DNA of 64,000 bases from Actinomyces sp. oral taxon 414 (lineage in GTDB: Bacteria > Actinomycetota > Actinomycetes > Actinomycetales > Actinomycetaceae), in assembly GCF_001278845.1 (NCBI RefSeq), contig NZ_CP012590.1, positions 2,480,001-2,544,000 on the forward strand, in the 5' to 3' direction. The notes beneath the pieces are model-generated. The model was not told where the DNA came from and did not search any database. It saw only the letters and a program-made list of their open reading frames with translations. Shown here piece after piece: positions 54,639 through 62,914 of the stretch. Position 1 is the stretch's first letter; each line of letters opens with the position of its first letter. The translations under genes were made by a program, and so were the position numbers.

Positions 54639-55196
54639 GTGACTGAGGAGACCGTTGCCCTGAAGACACCATCCACCGCCCTTGCGGCCCGACTCGTGGC
54701 CTGGGTGCGCGAGTTCGTGCAATTCGGCCTGGTCGGGGCCCTCGCCTTCGTCATCGACGCCGGCCTGTTCAACCTCTTCCAGCACGGGCCACTCGGCTTC
54801 CTGACCGGCCACCCCAACACCGCCAACGTCCTGTCCGCCGCTATCGCCACGACCTTCTCCTGGATCGCCAACCGCCTGTGGACCTACCGGGGGCGCACCC
54901 GGGACAACGCGGCCCGCGAGGCGCTGCTGTTCGCCTTCGCCAATATCGGCGGGGTCCTCATCACCCAGTTCTGCCTGTTCTTCACCCACGAGGTCCTGGG
55001 GCAGCACTCGGCGCTGGCGGACAACATCGCCGCCTACGTCGTCGGCTTCGGCCTGGGTACGGCCTTCCGCTTCACCTTCTACCACTACATCGTCTTCACC
55101 GGCACCGCCACCGAACCAGGCTCCGAGGGCGCCGAGGTGGGCGCCATTATGGGCGAGGTCCCCACCACCCGGTCCGCCAACGACGCCGGGGCCTGA
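54639..55196 (+). CDS. GtrA-family membrane protein (185 aa)
   Basis: Second GtrA-like protein: four helices (FVQFGLVGALAFVIDAGLFNLF, VLSAAIATTFSWIANRLWTY, ALLFAFANIGGVLITQFCLFF and IAAYVVGFGLGTAFRFTFYHYIVF) with the family NRLWTYR and RFTFYHYIVF ends. A ~30-residue polar C-terminal tail is extra. It is likely a flippase for polyprenyl-phosphate sugars; the partner may be the DPM1-like enzyme at 43737. GTG 54639 is preferred over an upstream ATG because of the leaderless promoter. Confidence 0.87.
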   Translation: MTEETVALKTPSTALAARLVAWVREFVQFGLVGALAFVIDAGLFNLFQHGPLGFLTGHPNTANVLSAAIATTFSWIANRLWTYRGRTRDNAAREALLFAFANIGGVLITQFCLFFTHEVLGQHSALADNIAAYVVGFGLGTAFRFTFYHYIVFTGTATEPGSEGAEVGAIMGEVPTTRSANDAGA

Positions 55197-55267
55197 GCCG
55201 CGCGGACGTGCCCGATCGCACATGCGGGGTGTGTCCCCGCTCCTCGGCGCGTCGCCGCATTCCTCCC

Positions 55268-55273
55268 TAGCCT
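55268..55273 (+). promoter_or_regulatory. -10 box TAGCCT, leaderless start at 55280
   Basis: TAGCCT, then GGGCCC, then GTG 55280, the same 6-base spacer sequence as at 1279-1284. Confidence 0.6.
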
Positions 55274-55279
55274 GGGCCC

Positions 55280-56047
55280 GTGACCCTCTTCGCGACCTCC
55301 GCAGCCGCCGTGACGGCCCTGTCCGCGCCCGCCGCGCCCCTGCCCATGCTCGGCCCGAAGTGGCTGGACGCCTCCACCATTATCACCACCTTCGTCGGCT
55401 GGATCGGCCCCTGGGCCATCCTCGGCGTCATGCTCGTCATCTTCGCCGAGACGGGCCTGCTGGTGGGCTTCTTCCTGCCCGGGGACTCCCTGCTGTTCAC
55501 GCTGGGCATGTTCGTAGCCATGGGCGAGGCCGACCCCGCCAAGGGCGTGCCCGTCCACATCTGGGTCGCGGCCCCGCTGGTGTGGCTGGCGGCGATCACC
55601 GGCAACCAGACCGGCTACCTCATTGGCCGCAAGGCGGGCCCGGCCATCTTCAACCGGCCCGACTCGCGCCTGTTCAAGCAGGAGTACGTGGAGCGAACCA
55701 GCGACTTCTTCAGCCGCCACGGCGGCAAGGCCATCACCCTGGCCCAGTTCGTCCCCATTGTGCGCACCTTCACCCCCGTCATGGCGGGCGTCGGGCGGAT
55801 GCACTACCTCCACTTCCTGGTGTTCAACGCGCTCGGCGCCACCTTCTGGGCCTTCGCCATCACCTGGCTCGGCTACTTCCTGGGCAATGTCACCTGGATC
55901 CAGGAGAACATCGACCGGATGATCCTGGCGATCGTGTTCGTCTCGCTGCTGCCCATGATCATCTCGGCCCTGCGCTCGTGGCTCTCGTCGCGCTCGGCGC
56001 GCCGCAAGGACGCCCTGACCACCGGCACCCCCAGCACCGAGGCCTGA
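55280..56047 (+). CDS. DedA/SNARE-associated family membrane protein (255 aa)
   Basis: DedA-type protein: ILGVMLVIFAETGLLVGFFLPGDSLLFTLG, GNQTGYLIGRKAGPAIF, SDFFSRHGGKAITLAQFVPIVRTFTPVMAG (the conserved G-x3-[IV]-x3-[RQ]FxPxxR-type motif) and LNALGATFWAF-like end. Recent work links DedA proteins to polyprenyl-phosphate and phospholipid recycling, which would suit a glycan-rich region; which lipid this one handles is unknown. It is convergent with the sensor kinase, 25 bases apart. Confidence 0.92.
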   Translation: MTLFATSAAAVTALSAPAAPLPMLGPKWLDASTIITTFVGWIGPWAILGVMLVIFAETGLLVGFFLPGDSLLFTLGMFVAMGEADPAKGVPVHIWVAAPLVWLAAITGNQTGYLIGRKAGPAIFNRPDSRLFKQEYVERTSDFFSRHGGKAITLAQFVPIVRTFTPVMAGVGRMHYLHFLVFNALGATFWAFAITWLGYFLGNVTWIQENIDRMILAIVFVSLLPMIISALRSWLSSRSARRKDALTTGTPSTEA

Positions 56048-56072
56048 GCCGCCGGCCCGCGCGGCGCCCGGA

Positions 56073-57152
56073 TCAGAAGCGCCGGCGCCGGCCCACGCTC
56101 ACCAGCGCCCCCTGCGGCAGGACCTTATTGGGGTCCAGGCTCTTGGGCACCGCGTTGAGCAGGATGGAGAACACGGGCGGGCGCCGTCGGCTGAGTTCGA
56201 TGCGGCCGCCGTCGGCCTCCACCAGGTCCTTGGCCAGGGCCAGGCCCACCCCCGTCGAGCCGTGTCCGGAGACCGAGCGCTCGAAGACGGTGGGGGCCAG
56301 GTCGTCGTCGACGCCCTCGCCCTCGTCGGCGATGTCGATGAACACGCCGTGGCCGCCGTTGGCGCTGCGCACGCTGACCGTGGTCGTGCCCGCGCCGTAG
56401 CGCAGCGAGTTCTCAATGACGGTGGCCAGCTCCTGGGCGAGCGAGCCGGGCGTGGCCAGCACCGGTCGGTCCACGTCATCGCTCAGCACGAGGGCGCGCC
56501 CGGCCGCCTCGAAGGCCGGCCCCCACTCGTCGCGCTGTTGGGCGAAGACCTCGCCCAGGTGCAGGGCCTCGGTGGTGCCCCCGCCGGTGCGGCGCGAGAC
56601 CTTGAGCAGGTCCTCCACGACGCCGGTCAGGCGCTCCACCTGCTCGATGCAGGCATGCGCCTCGTTGCGCATCTCCTCGTCGTCGGCCAGCAGCTCGATC
56701 TCCTCCAGGCGCAGGCTCAGGCTGGTCAGGGGCGTGCGCAGCTGGTGGGAGGCGTCGGAGGCGAACTGGCGCTCGGCGGCCAGGCGCCCGGCCACGCGCT
56801 CGGCGGAGCGGACGAGCTCGGCCTGGACCAGGTCGATCTCCTCAATGCCGGAGCGGCGCAAGCGGGGGCGGACCTGGCCGCTGCCCAGCTGCTCGGCCTC
56901 GGCCGCGAGGTAGATCAGCGGGGCGGAGATGCGCCGCGAAGCCGCCGCGGCGACGGCGTAGGCCGCCGCCAGCGCCACGAGCGTGAGGATAATGACGGTC
57001 AGGACGACGGTGAGGACCACCTGGGCGCGGTCCTCGGGGGCCAGGGTGGTGCGGAAGGCCAGGACCATCCAGGCGCCGCCCAGGGGGATTCCCAGCAGCA
57101 CGACGGCCACCGCGACCGCACCCATTGTCATCTGCAAGGCCCGGCGTCGCAT
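56073..57152 (-). CDS. Two-component sensor histidine kinase (359 aa)
   Basis: Two membrane helices flank a very short external loop (about residues 10-33 and 46-70), so it may sense within the membrane. Then come HAMP-like sequence, the H-box FASDASHQLRTPLTSLSLRL with phospho-His136, the N-box ELATVIENSLRYGAG, and G-box DIADEGEGVDDD and GSTGVGLALAKDLVEADGG. It autophosphorylates and passes phosphate to the regulator at 57350-58018, which precedes it by 197 bases. The ribosome site GGAAGG precedes ATG 57152. Confidence 0.93.
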   Translation of the reverse strand: MRRRALQMTMGAVAVAVVLLGIPLGGAWMVLAFRTTLAPEDRAQVVLTVVLTVIILTLVALAAAYAVAAAASRRISAPLIYLAAEAEQLGSGQVRPRLRRSGIEEIDLVQAELVRSAERVAGRLAAERQFASDASHQLRTPLTSLSLRLEEIELLADDEEMRNEAHACIEQVERLTGVVEDLLKVSRRTGGGTTEALHLGEVFAQQRDEWGPAFEAAGRALVLSDDVDRPVLATPGSLAQELATVIENSLRYGAGTTTVSVRSANGGHGVFIDIADEGEGVDDDLAPTVFERSVSGHGSTGVGLALAKDLVEADGGRIELSRRRPPVFSILLNAVPKSLDPNKVLPQGALVSVGRRRRF

Positions 57153-57349
57153 CCTCGTCCTTCCTGTCGGGGCCGGTGGGTCGGACGGGGCCGTGTCCGC
57201 CCCCGCCTTCCCCGAATCGTCTCATCCCCGGCAGTCTTCCCCGGAGCTCACGCGTGCACCGGCCGCGGCGCCAGGACCCCCACGAGCGCGCCCCGGCCCC
57301 GCATCGGGCGGGCGGCCGGGGCGCAGCAGACGCGGCGGGGGCGGCGACG

Positions 57350-58018
57350 TCACACGGCGATGCGGTGGCCGTCGTCGTCGGCGAGCAGGAGACTCGGGGC
57401 GTCGACGTCGTCGCCGAGCTTGCGGCGCAGCCAGGTCACATGCATCTGCAGGGTCTGCTGGGTACCGGTGGGGTCCTCGCCCCAGACCTCCTTGAGAATG
57501 TCCTCGTTGCGCACCACGGCCCCGGCGCCGCGCACCAGGACGCGCAGCAGCTCGAACTCGCGGGTGGTCAGCTGCAGCTCCCGCGTGCCCACGAAGGCGC
57601 GATGGGCGGCGACGTCAACGCGGACCCGCCCCGCGGTCAGCTCGTCCTCAGTGGCCTCGCCGGAGGCGCGGCGTACCTGGGCGCGCACGCGGGCGAGCAG
57701 CTCGGCCAGGCGGAAGGGCTTGGTGACGTAATCGTCGGCCCCGGCGTCGAGCCCGACGACGAGGTCCGTGGCCTCAGAACGGGCGGTGAGCATGAGGATC
57801 GGCGTGGTCAGGCCCCGGGAGCGCACCTGACGGGCGACGTCGAGGCCATCCATGTCGGGCAGGCCGAGGTCCAGCACGATGATGTCGGCGCCGGCGACCT
57901 CCTCCAGGGCCCCTTTGCCGGTCCCGTGGACGCGGACCGCGTAGCCTTCGCGGCCGAAAGCGCGGGCGAGGGGCTCAGAAATGGCGGGGTCGTCCTCGAC
58001 GAGAAGCACAGTGGTCAT
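57350..58018 (-). CDS. OmpR/PhoB-family response regulator (222 aa)
   Basis: Receiver domain with TVLLVEDDPAISEPLARAF, phospho-acceptor Asp50 in DIIVLDLGLPDMDG and Lys in DYVTKPFRLAELLARV. A winged-helix DNA-binding domain follows, with LTTREFELLRVLVRGAGAVV and LQMHVTWLRRKLGDD. It works with the downstream histidine kinase; targets are unknown. ATG 58018 has TACGAT 7 bases upstream and no ribosome site. The 197-base gap to the kinase has no gene and may hold a separate promoter. Confidence 0.95.
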   Translation of the reverse strand: MTTVLLVEDDPAISEPLARAFGREGYAVRVHGTGKGALEEVAGADIIVLDLGLPDMDGLDVARQVRSRGLTTPILMLTARSEATDLVVGLDAGADDYVTKPFRLAELLARVRAQVRRASGEATEDELTAGRVRVDVAAHRAFVGTRELQLTTREFELLRVLVRGAGAVVRNEDILKEVWGEDPTGTQQTLQMHVTWLRRKLGDDVDAPSLLLADDDGHRIAV

Positions 58019-58025
58019 ACGGGGG

Positions 58026-58031
58026 ATCGTA
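58026..58031 (-). promoter_or_regulatory. -10 box TACGAT, leaderless start at 58018
   Basis: TACGAT on the minus strand, 7 bases before the response-regulator ATG. Confidence 0.55.
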
Positions 58032-58095
58032 GGCGACGGCGGGGAGATCCGCCATCAGCCCGCAGGAGGATCTGTGACTCCGGTCTCCCGGATTC

Positions 58096-59232
58096 TCAGG
58101 CCCGTTCGAGGGACCAGGGGACAATATTGCCCAGCCCCTTGGCGACGACCTCGTGACAGGCGCGCACCCGGTAGCGCTCGGCGTCCGGCCCGCGCATGAG
58201 CGCCTGGGCGGTGGCTTCGTCCATGCGGATGCCGCCCGGATCGGCCGTGTCGACCAGTCGGGAGGCGAGATTGACCGGCGGCCCGAACACGTCGCCGGAG
58301 CGGGAGACGACCCGCCCCTGGACGAGGCTGGCGCGCACCAGCAGCATGTCGGGGCCCGCCTGGAGCTCGGCGACCATGGCGGTGACGACGTCGGCCGCCG
58401 TGGTCAGATCGTCGGCGATGTACATGACGGCGTCGCCGATGGTCTTGACCACGCGGGCGCCCCGCGAGGTGACGACATTGCGGGCCGTGGTCTCGAAGTC
58501 GTCGAGCATGGTCGACAGCTCCATGCGCCCCATGGTCTGGGCGCGCTGGGTGAAGGAGACGATGTCGACGAAGCCCAGGCAGCGGCTGAGCGGGAACAGG
58601 TCGGGGCCGGCCTCCTCGCGGCCCCGCTTGGCGACCTCCGACTCGGTGCGCCCCAGGAGGGCGGCCAGGTGGCGGCGCCACACGTAGGACAGCTGGCGCT
58701 CCAGGGAGGAGACCATCTCGTCGACGTGGTCGAGGGCCACGAGGCGGGCCGAGGTGTCGTCGAGGCCGAAGCGGTCGGAGATGTCGGCGACGAGCGTCTC
58801 GAACTGCCACAGCACGAGGCGGTCCATCGTGTAGGACTGGGCCCGCAGCAGCTCCAGGACGCTGCTGGCGGCCAGCCCGCCGCCGGGGGCCGACGGCGAG
58901 GGCGAGCCGTCGTCGCTCTCGTCAATGAGGTCGGCGACACCGCTCAGGGCCTCGACGTCGCGTTCGGTGAAGCGCACCGCGTCGGGGTCGACGTCAGCGA
59001 AGCCCATGGCCTGCCAGAAGCGCTGCGCCAGGTCCAGGCCGGTGCCTGCGCGCCGGGCGACCTGGCGCAGGTCGAACGCGGGGTCGCCGCCGAGGAGCAG
59101 CCGCTCGTGGGCGGTCAGGGTCGCCCAGGGATCGGACCGCCGGGACACCGCATCATCTGACGCGGTGCTCTGCTGCGACTCCTGGAGGATCTCCGCCCCC
59201 GTGCTCTCGGCTGACTCGGACTGCTTACTCAC
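58096..59232 (-). CDS. Class III adenylate cyclase with N-terminal regulatory domain (378 aa)
   Basis: Makes cAMP from ATP. The N-terminal ~100 residues (TAHERLLLGGDPAFDLRQVA, GTGLDLAQRFWQAMGFADVD) resemble the regulatory domain of mycobacterial Rv1264/Rv2212 cyclases. The catalytic domain spans about 215-370: metal Asp223 in FVDIVSFTQRA and Asp267 in VVKTIGDAVMYI; purine-recognising Lys263 and Asp314; transition-state Asn321 and Arg325 in DVFGPPVNLASR. All six residues are present, so it should be active on ATP. No membrane segment. GTG 59232 is leaderless. Confidence 0.93.
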   Translation of the reverse strand: MSKQSESAESTGAEILQESQQSTASDDAVSRRSDPWATLTAHERLLLGGDPAFDLRQVARRAGTGLDLAQRFWQAMGFADVDPDAVRFTERDVEALSGVADLIDESDDGSPSPSAPGGGLAASSVLELLRAQSYTMDRLVLWQFETLVADISDRFGLDDTSARLVALDHVDEMVSSLERQLSYVWRRHLAALLGRTESEVAKRGREEAGPDLFPLSRCLGFVDIVSFTQRAQTMGRMELSTMLDDFETTARNVVTSRGARVVKTIGDAVMYIADDLTTAADVVTAMVAELQAGPDMLLVRASLVQGRVVSRSGDVFGPPVNLASRLVDTADPGGIRMDEATAQALMRGPDAERYRVRACHEVVAKGLGNIVPWSLERA

Positions 59233-59238
59233 CGCGTC

Positions 59239-59244
59239 AGAGTA
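59239..59244 (-). promoter_or_regulatory. -10 box TACTCT, leaderless start at 59232
   Basis: TACTCT on the minus strand, 6 bases before the cyclase GTG. It lies in the 33-base gap after birA, so the cyclase has its own promoter. Confidence 0.55.
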
Positions 59245-59265
59245 GCGCAGGTCACACGCTGGTGT

Positions 59266-60438
59266 TCAATCGGCGGCGCCGTCTGTTCGCACATGGCTCA
59301 CGTCGCCGGCGTCCACGGTGCGCACCGTCCCGTCCGCGCCGCGCAGCACGAGGCCCGGTGCGATGTCGACGGCGGTGCCGCGCAGCACGCCGTCGGGGGC
59401 ATCGACCCGGACCCGCCGGCCCAGGCTCGTGCAGGCCCGGCGCAGCGCGACGCCGAGCGCGCCGTCCGCCGCATCGGGGTCTCCTCCCCCGGCCTCCCAG
59501 GCGGTCACGAGCTCGTCCAGGCGCGCGCACAGCGGGTCCAGGAGCGCCCGCGGCTCCACGCGCGCCCCGGCCAGACGCAGCGAGGTCGCCCAGGGCACGG
59601 GCAGCTCCGATGCCGACTGCCCCGTGTTGACGCCCACGCCGAGCACGACGGCGCAGGCGGCGCCCCTATCCGCGTCGGCCGCCGCGCCCGGGGCGTTCGG
59701 AGCGTCTGCCGTGCCCGGGCCACCCCCCGCGCCAATTGTGCCAGCCGCTGGGGCGCCCGCAATGCCAGTTGTGCCGGCCGCCGGGGCGTTTGCCGTGCTG
59801 GCCCCGCCCGCTAAGGTCCTCGCACCGATCCCTCCGGCGGCCGGGATGAGCTCGGCCAGAACTCCGGCGACCTTGCGGGCGCGCCCCCACCCGGGGATCT
59901 CGGCGGGATCCGGTGCGACTGCGGCTCCAGCCCTGCCCCCGGTTCCCGCCCTGGCTCCCGCCCCGGCCCCGGTTGCGATCCCCTCCCCGGCCCGCCCGTA
60001 CGGCACGAGGACGACGTCGTTGGGCCACTTGGTCCGGGCCTGCCACGGCGCCCGCGCGGCGATGAGGATCGCGTCCACGACGTCGCGGACGGCCAGACCG
60101 GCCAGGAGCGGGAGCCAGGCCAGGGCCGCGGTGGGCACGAGAGGGCGCAGAACGAAGGAGACCGTCAGGGCGGAGCCCGGGGGCGTGACCCAGCGGCGCC
60201 CGGCGCGCCCGCGCCCGGCGTCCTGGCGGCGGGCCCACAGGGCGGAGATGTGGGGCCAGGCCGCGGCGGCGCGCAGATCGAGGCGGCCGTCGACGCCCGT
60301 CAGGGCCGAGCGCAGGTCGTCATTGGTCGATCCCGTCCGCTCCACAACGACCAGGCGTTCGAGCCCGGGAACCCCCGCCGGCTCCTCGCTCGCGCCGCTC
60401 ACGTCTTCGTCCTCATCCTTCTTACGCGTCTGGCCCAT
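59266..60438 (-). CDS. birA: Biotin--[acetyl-CoA-carboxylase] ligase with low-complexity insertion (390 aa)
   Basis: Attaches biotin to the carboxylase carrier domain. Motifs are VERTGSTNDDLRSAL, RRQDAGRGRAGRRWVTPPG (biotinyl-AMP loop), RTKWPNDVVL, RKVAGVLAELI and VVLGVGVNTGQ, with a C-terminal SH3-like end GTAVDIAPGLVLRGADGTVRTV. There is no N-terminal HTH, so it is not a repressor. Two Ala/Gly-rich low-complexity insertions (about 155-175 and 205-250, AGTTGIAGAPAAGTIGAGGG) break the usual KWPND-KVAGVL-GVGVN spacing and lengthen the protein. ATG 60438 is leaderless. Confidence 0.94.
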   Translation of the reverse strand: MGQTRKKDEDEDVSGASEEPAGVPGLERLVVVERTGSTNDDLRSALTGVDGRLDLRAAAAWPHISALWARRQDAGRGRAGRRWVTPPGSALTVSFVLRPLVPTAALAWLPLLAGLAVRDVVDAILIAARAPWQARTKWPNDVVLVPYGRAGEGIATGAGAGARAGTGGRAGAAVAPDPAEIPGWGRARKVAGVLAELIPAAGGIGARTLAGGASTANAPAAGTTGIAGAPAAGTIGAGGGPGTADAPNAPGAAADADRGAACAVVLGVGVNTGQSASELPVPWATSLRLAGARVEPRALLDPLCARLDELVTAWEAGGGDPDAADGALGVALRRACTSLGRRVRVDAPDGVLRGTAVDIAPGLVLRGADGTVRTVDAGDVSHVRTDGAAD

Positions 60439-60444
60439 GAATGC

Positions 60445-60450
60445 AGCCTA
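60445..60450 (-). promoter_or_regulatory. -10 box TAGGCT, leaderless start of birA
   Basis: TAGGCT on the minus strand, 6 bases before ATG 60438, with no ribosome site. Confidence 0.55.
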
Positions 60451-60510
60451 GCGGGCTGTCGTCGCTGATTGTACGGGTTCATTGAGCCTTTCTCACCGGG
60501 AGCGGCGGCA

Positions 60511-60536
60511 GGGGCCGGGGGCCGGGGCGGTGGGGG
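60511..60536 (+). other. G-quadruplex motif
   Basis: Four runs of 4-5 guanines separated by 2, 2 and 4 bases (G4-CC-G5-CC-G4-CGGT-G5) on the plus strand, about 60-90 bases upstream of the birA promoter. An unusually strong intramolecular quadruplex candidate. Confidence 0.7.
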
Positions 60537-60696
60537 CGGTCTCCCGTGGGGTTCGGGCGAGGTTCGGACTCCCGACGGGGGCCTGGCGGAGCACCACTGC
60601 CGGGCGGGTCGAGGCCTTCTTGGGCCGGTTGCGGGGGCGCTGCTTCATCTGATGGGAACGGAGCCTCCCCCTCGAGGAACTCTTCCCGGCCCGTGC

Positions 60697-60922
60697 GGCG
60701 GTGTTGCACATTGGAGAGGGTCGCCCGCGCGGGCCGATTCGGAGTTTTCCGCATGATTACGGGATTTTTCCTAGAATGTTGATTTTCAGCGGACGAGCTC
60801 CCATGTGCAGAGCGGGCCCCACTGCACATGGGAGGATCTCACCAGCGTTGAACGCCGGAGCGTTTCCGCGTGATTCCGCCGATTCGCCGCCGACCGGTCC
60901 CGATCGAATGTGCAACACCGCC
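60697..60922. repeat. Cluster of inverted and direct repeats around TGTGCA motifs
   Basis: There is a 13-bp perfect hairpin at 60798-60834 (11-base loop), a 16-bp inverted pair (60697-60712 and 60907-60922), and two imperfect ~58-bp direct copies beginning TGCACAT (60705-60762 and 60823-60880) that share GGAG and TTTCCGCNTGATTNCG. Another TGCACAT occurs near 60940. Confidence 0.7.
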
Positions 60923-61100
60923 TCCGCCCGCCCGATACTGCACATCCGGGCTCGCCCTCCCCACCCCCACACCGCGCACCCGCACCACCACACACCCGCC
61001 CTCCCGCACCATCGCACCGCTCCCGGCCCACCCCGGGATCCCTCCGGCGAGAAAGACTCATTGATCCGGGGAGGACGCGCCGGAGCATCCGGTCGGGCTG

Positions 61101-61189
61101 GTTGTGACAGCTTGGTTCGGCCCCGTTGTGACGGCCTGATCTGGCCCCGCGTGCGACTTGCCGGGGTGTTGACGGTCTGAACTGGCCCC
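61101..61189 (+). repeat. Three 24-bp IS21 left-end repeats
   Basis: Units at 61101-61124, 61125-61148 and 61166-61189 share the pattern GTTGTGACNGCNTGNTNNGGCCCC (the third varies). Multiple end repeats are the IS21 transposase binding sites. Confidence 0.8.
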
Positions 61190-61246
61190 ACCCCTTCACG
61201 CTGGTCCCCATCACTGGGAACCAGTCGCGAGGGCAAGGGAGCCAAG

Positions 61247-62914
61247 ATGGGATCACGAGTGCAGCTGTACGCCGACATCCGCCACGACGCGCGAGTCGAT
61301 GGCCTGTCCATCCGCGAGCTCGCCCGCAAACACGGAGTCCACCGCCGCACCGTCCGCCAGGCACTCGCCGCAGCCGAACCCCCACCCCGCAAGAAACCGG
61401 TCCGCACAGCACCGCGCCTGGACCCGTACAAGCCGGCGATCGACGAGATGCTCACCTATGACCTGACCGCGCCGCGCAAGCAGCGCCATACCGCGACCAG
61501 GATCCTGGCCCGGCTGCGCGACGAGCACGGCGCCACCGACCTGTCCTACTCCACGGTGCGGGACTACGTCCGGGTCAGGCGCGCGCAGATCGATCTGGAG
61601 GCCGGGCGTCGGGTGGAGGCGATGGTGCCGCAGGACCACGCCCCCGGCGCGGAGGCCGAGGTCGACTTCGGCGAGGTCTACGTCATCCTGGACGGCGTCA
61701 AGACCAAGTGCCACATGTTCGTCTACCGCCTGTCCCACTCCGGCAAGGCCATCCACCGCGTCTACCCGACCGGCGGACAGGAGGCCTTCCTCGAAGGACA
61801 CATCGAGGCCTTCCACGCCCTGGGCGGCATCCCCACCCGCCACATCCGCTACGACAACCTCACCTCCGCCGTCGTCCAGGTCATCCACGGCGGCGACCGG
61901 CTACGCGACGAGAACGAACGCTGGGTGCTGTTCCGCTCCCACTACGGTTTCGATGCGTTCTACTGCCAGCCCGGCATCGACGGCGCCCACGAGAAAGGCG
62001 GCGTCGAGGGCGAGGTCGGATGGTTCCGCCGCAACCACCTCACCCCCATGCCCGAAGTCGCCACCCTGGACGAACTCAACGACAAGATCCGCGCCTGGGA
62101 GCACGACGACAACACCCGCCGCATCACCGGCCACGCCAACACGATCGGGCAGGACCACCACGCCGAGCTGCCCCACCTGGCACCGTTGCCGGCCGACGAC
62201 TTCGACCCCGGCCTGATCCTCCACCCCCGCGTCGACCGCTCCGCCCTGATCACCGTCCGCATGGTCAAGTACTCCGTCCCCGCGCACCTCATCGGCCAAC
62301 GCGTCCGCGTGTCCCTGCGGGCCTCGTGCGTGGTCGTGTTCGAGGGCCGCACCGTCCTCGCCACCCACCCTCGCCTCGGCACCCGTGGCGTGACCCGGGT
62401 CGAGCTGGACCACTACCTCGAAGTGCTGCGGCACAAGCCCGGCGCGTTCCCCGGCTCCACCGCCCTCGCGCAGGCCCGCGCCGCCGGAGCATTCACCGCG
62501 GCCCACGACGCGTTCTGGGCCGCGGCCCGCAAGACCAGCGGCGACGTGGCCGGGACCCAAGCGTTGATCGACGTGCTCCTGCTCCACCGATCCCTCCCGT
62601 CCGACGCGGTGATCGCCAGCATCACCTCGGCCCTGTCGGTGGGCGCGATCAGCCCCGACGTCGTCGCCGTCGAAGCCCGCCGCCATGCCACCACCCACAC
62701 ACCCGCCCCAGCCAGCCAGACCAGGGGCGGGACGGTCGTGAACCTGCCACCCCGACGCCCCACCAACCCGCACCAGGTCATCGCGCACCTGCCCGAAGAC
62801 ACCCGGCCCCTGCCCACCGTCACCGCCTACGACGAACTCCTGTGCCGACGCCAACCCGATCCCGCCCCGGCCCCCGCCGAGACTCACCACCACACCCCGA
62901 CAGGAACCCCATGA
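61247..62914 (+). CDS. istA: IS21-family transposase IstA (555 aa)
   Basis: N-terminal HTH region (DGLSIRELARKHGVHRRTVR) and a DDE integrase core: EAEVDFGEVYVIL (first Asp), RYDNLTSAVVQ (second Asp) and EKGGVEGEVGWFRRN (Glu). A C-terminal beta-rich domain (SALITVRMVKYSVPAHLIG...VFEGRTVLATHPRLG) is typical. Length and intact motifs indicate a full open gene. AAGGGAGCC precedes ATG 61247. It catalyses strand transfer with IstB as ATPase helper. Confidence 0.95.
   Translation: MGSRVQLYADIRHDARVDGLSIRELARKHGVHRRTVRQALAAAEPPPRKKPVRTAPRLDPYKPAIDEMLTYDLTAPRKQRHTATRILARLRDEHGATDLSYSTVRDYVRVRRAQIDLEAGRRVEAMVPQDHAPGAEAEVDFGEVYVILDGVKTKCHMFVYRLSHSGKAIHRVYPTGGQEAFLEGHIEAFHALGGIPTRHIRYDNLTSAVVQVIHGGDRLRDENERWVLFRSHYGFDAFYCQPGIDGAHEKGGVEGEVGWFRRNHLTPMPEVATLDELNDKIRAWEHDDNTRRITGHANTIGQDHHAELPHLAPLPADDFDPGLILHPRVDRSALITVRMVKYSVPAHLIGQRVRVSLRASCVVVFEGRTVLATHPRLGTRGVTRVELDHYLEVLRHKPGAFPGSTALAQARAAGAFTAAHDAFWAAARKTSGDVAGTQALIDVLLLHRSLPSDAVIASITSALSVGAISPDVVAVEARRHATTHTPAPASQTRGGTVVNLPPRRPTNPHQVIAHLPEDTRPLPTVTAYDELLCRRQPDPAPAPAETHHHTPTGTP

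Larger units (their letters stand above)
60478..61065. other. 588-bp gene-free segment bounded by imperfect inverted repeats
   Basis: The left end (TCATTGAGCCTTTCTCACCG from 60479) and the reverse complement of the right end (TCAATGAGTCTTTCTCGCCG, up to 61065) differ at only 3 of 20 bases. Just inside, the left is G-rich and the right C-rich, so composition is also mirror-like. No open frame inside resembles a protein. It looks like a non-autonomous or decayed mobile element, but no target duplication is established. It accounts for most of the 808 gene-free bases between birA and the IS21 element. Confidence 0.45.

Noticed and set aside
60955..61030. C/A-rich stretch resembling a CRISPR-like or minisatellite array
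   Set aside because: There are no regularly spaced identical units; it is only a strand-composition bias.
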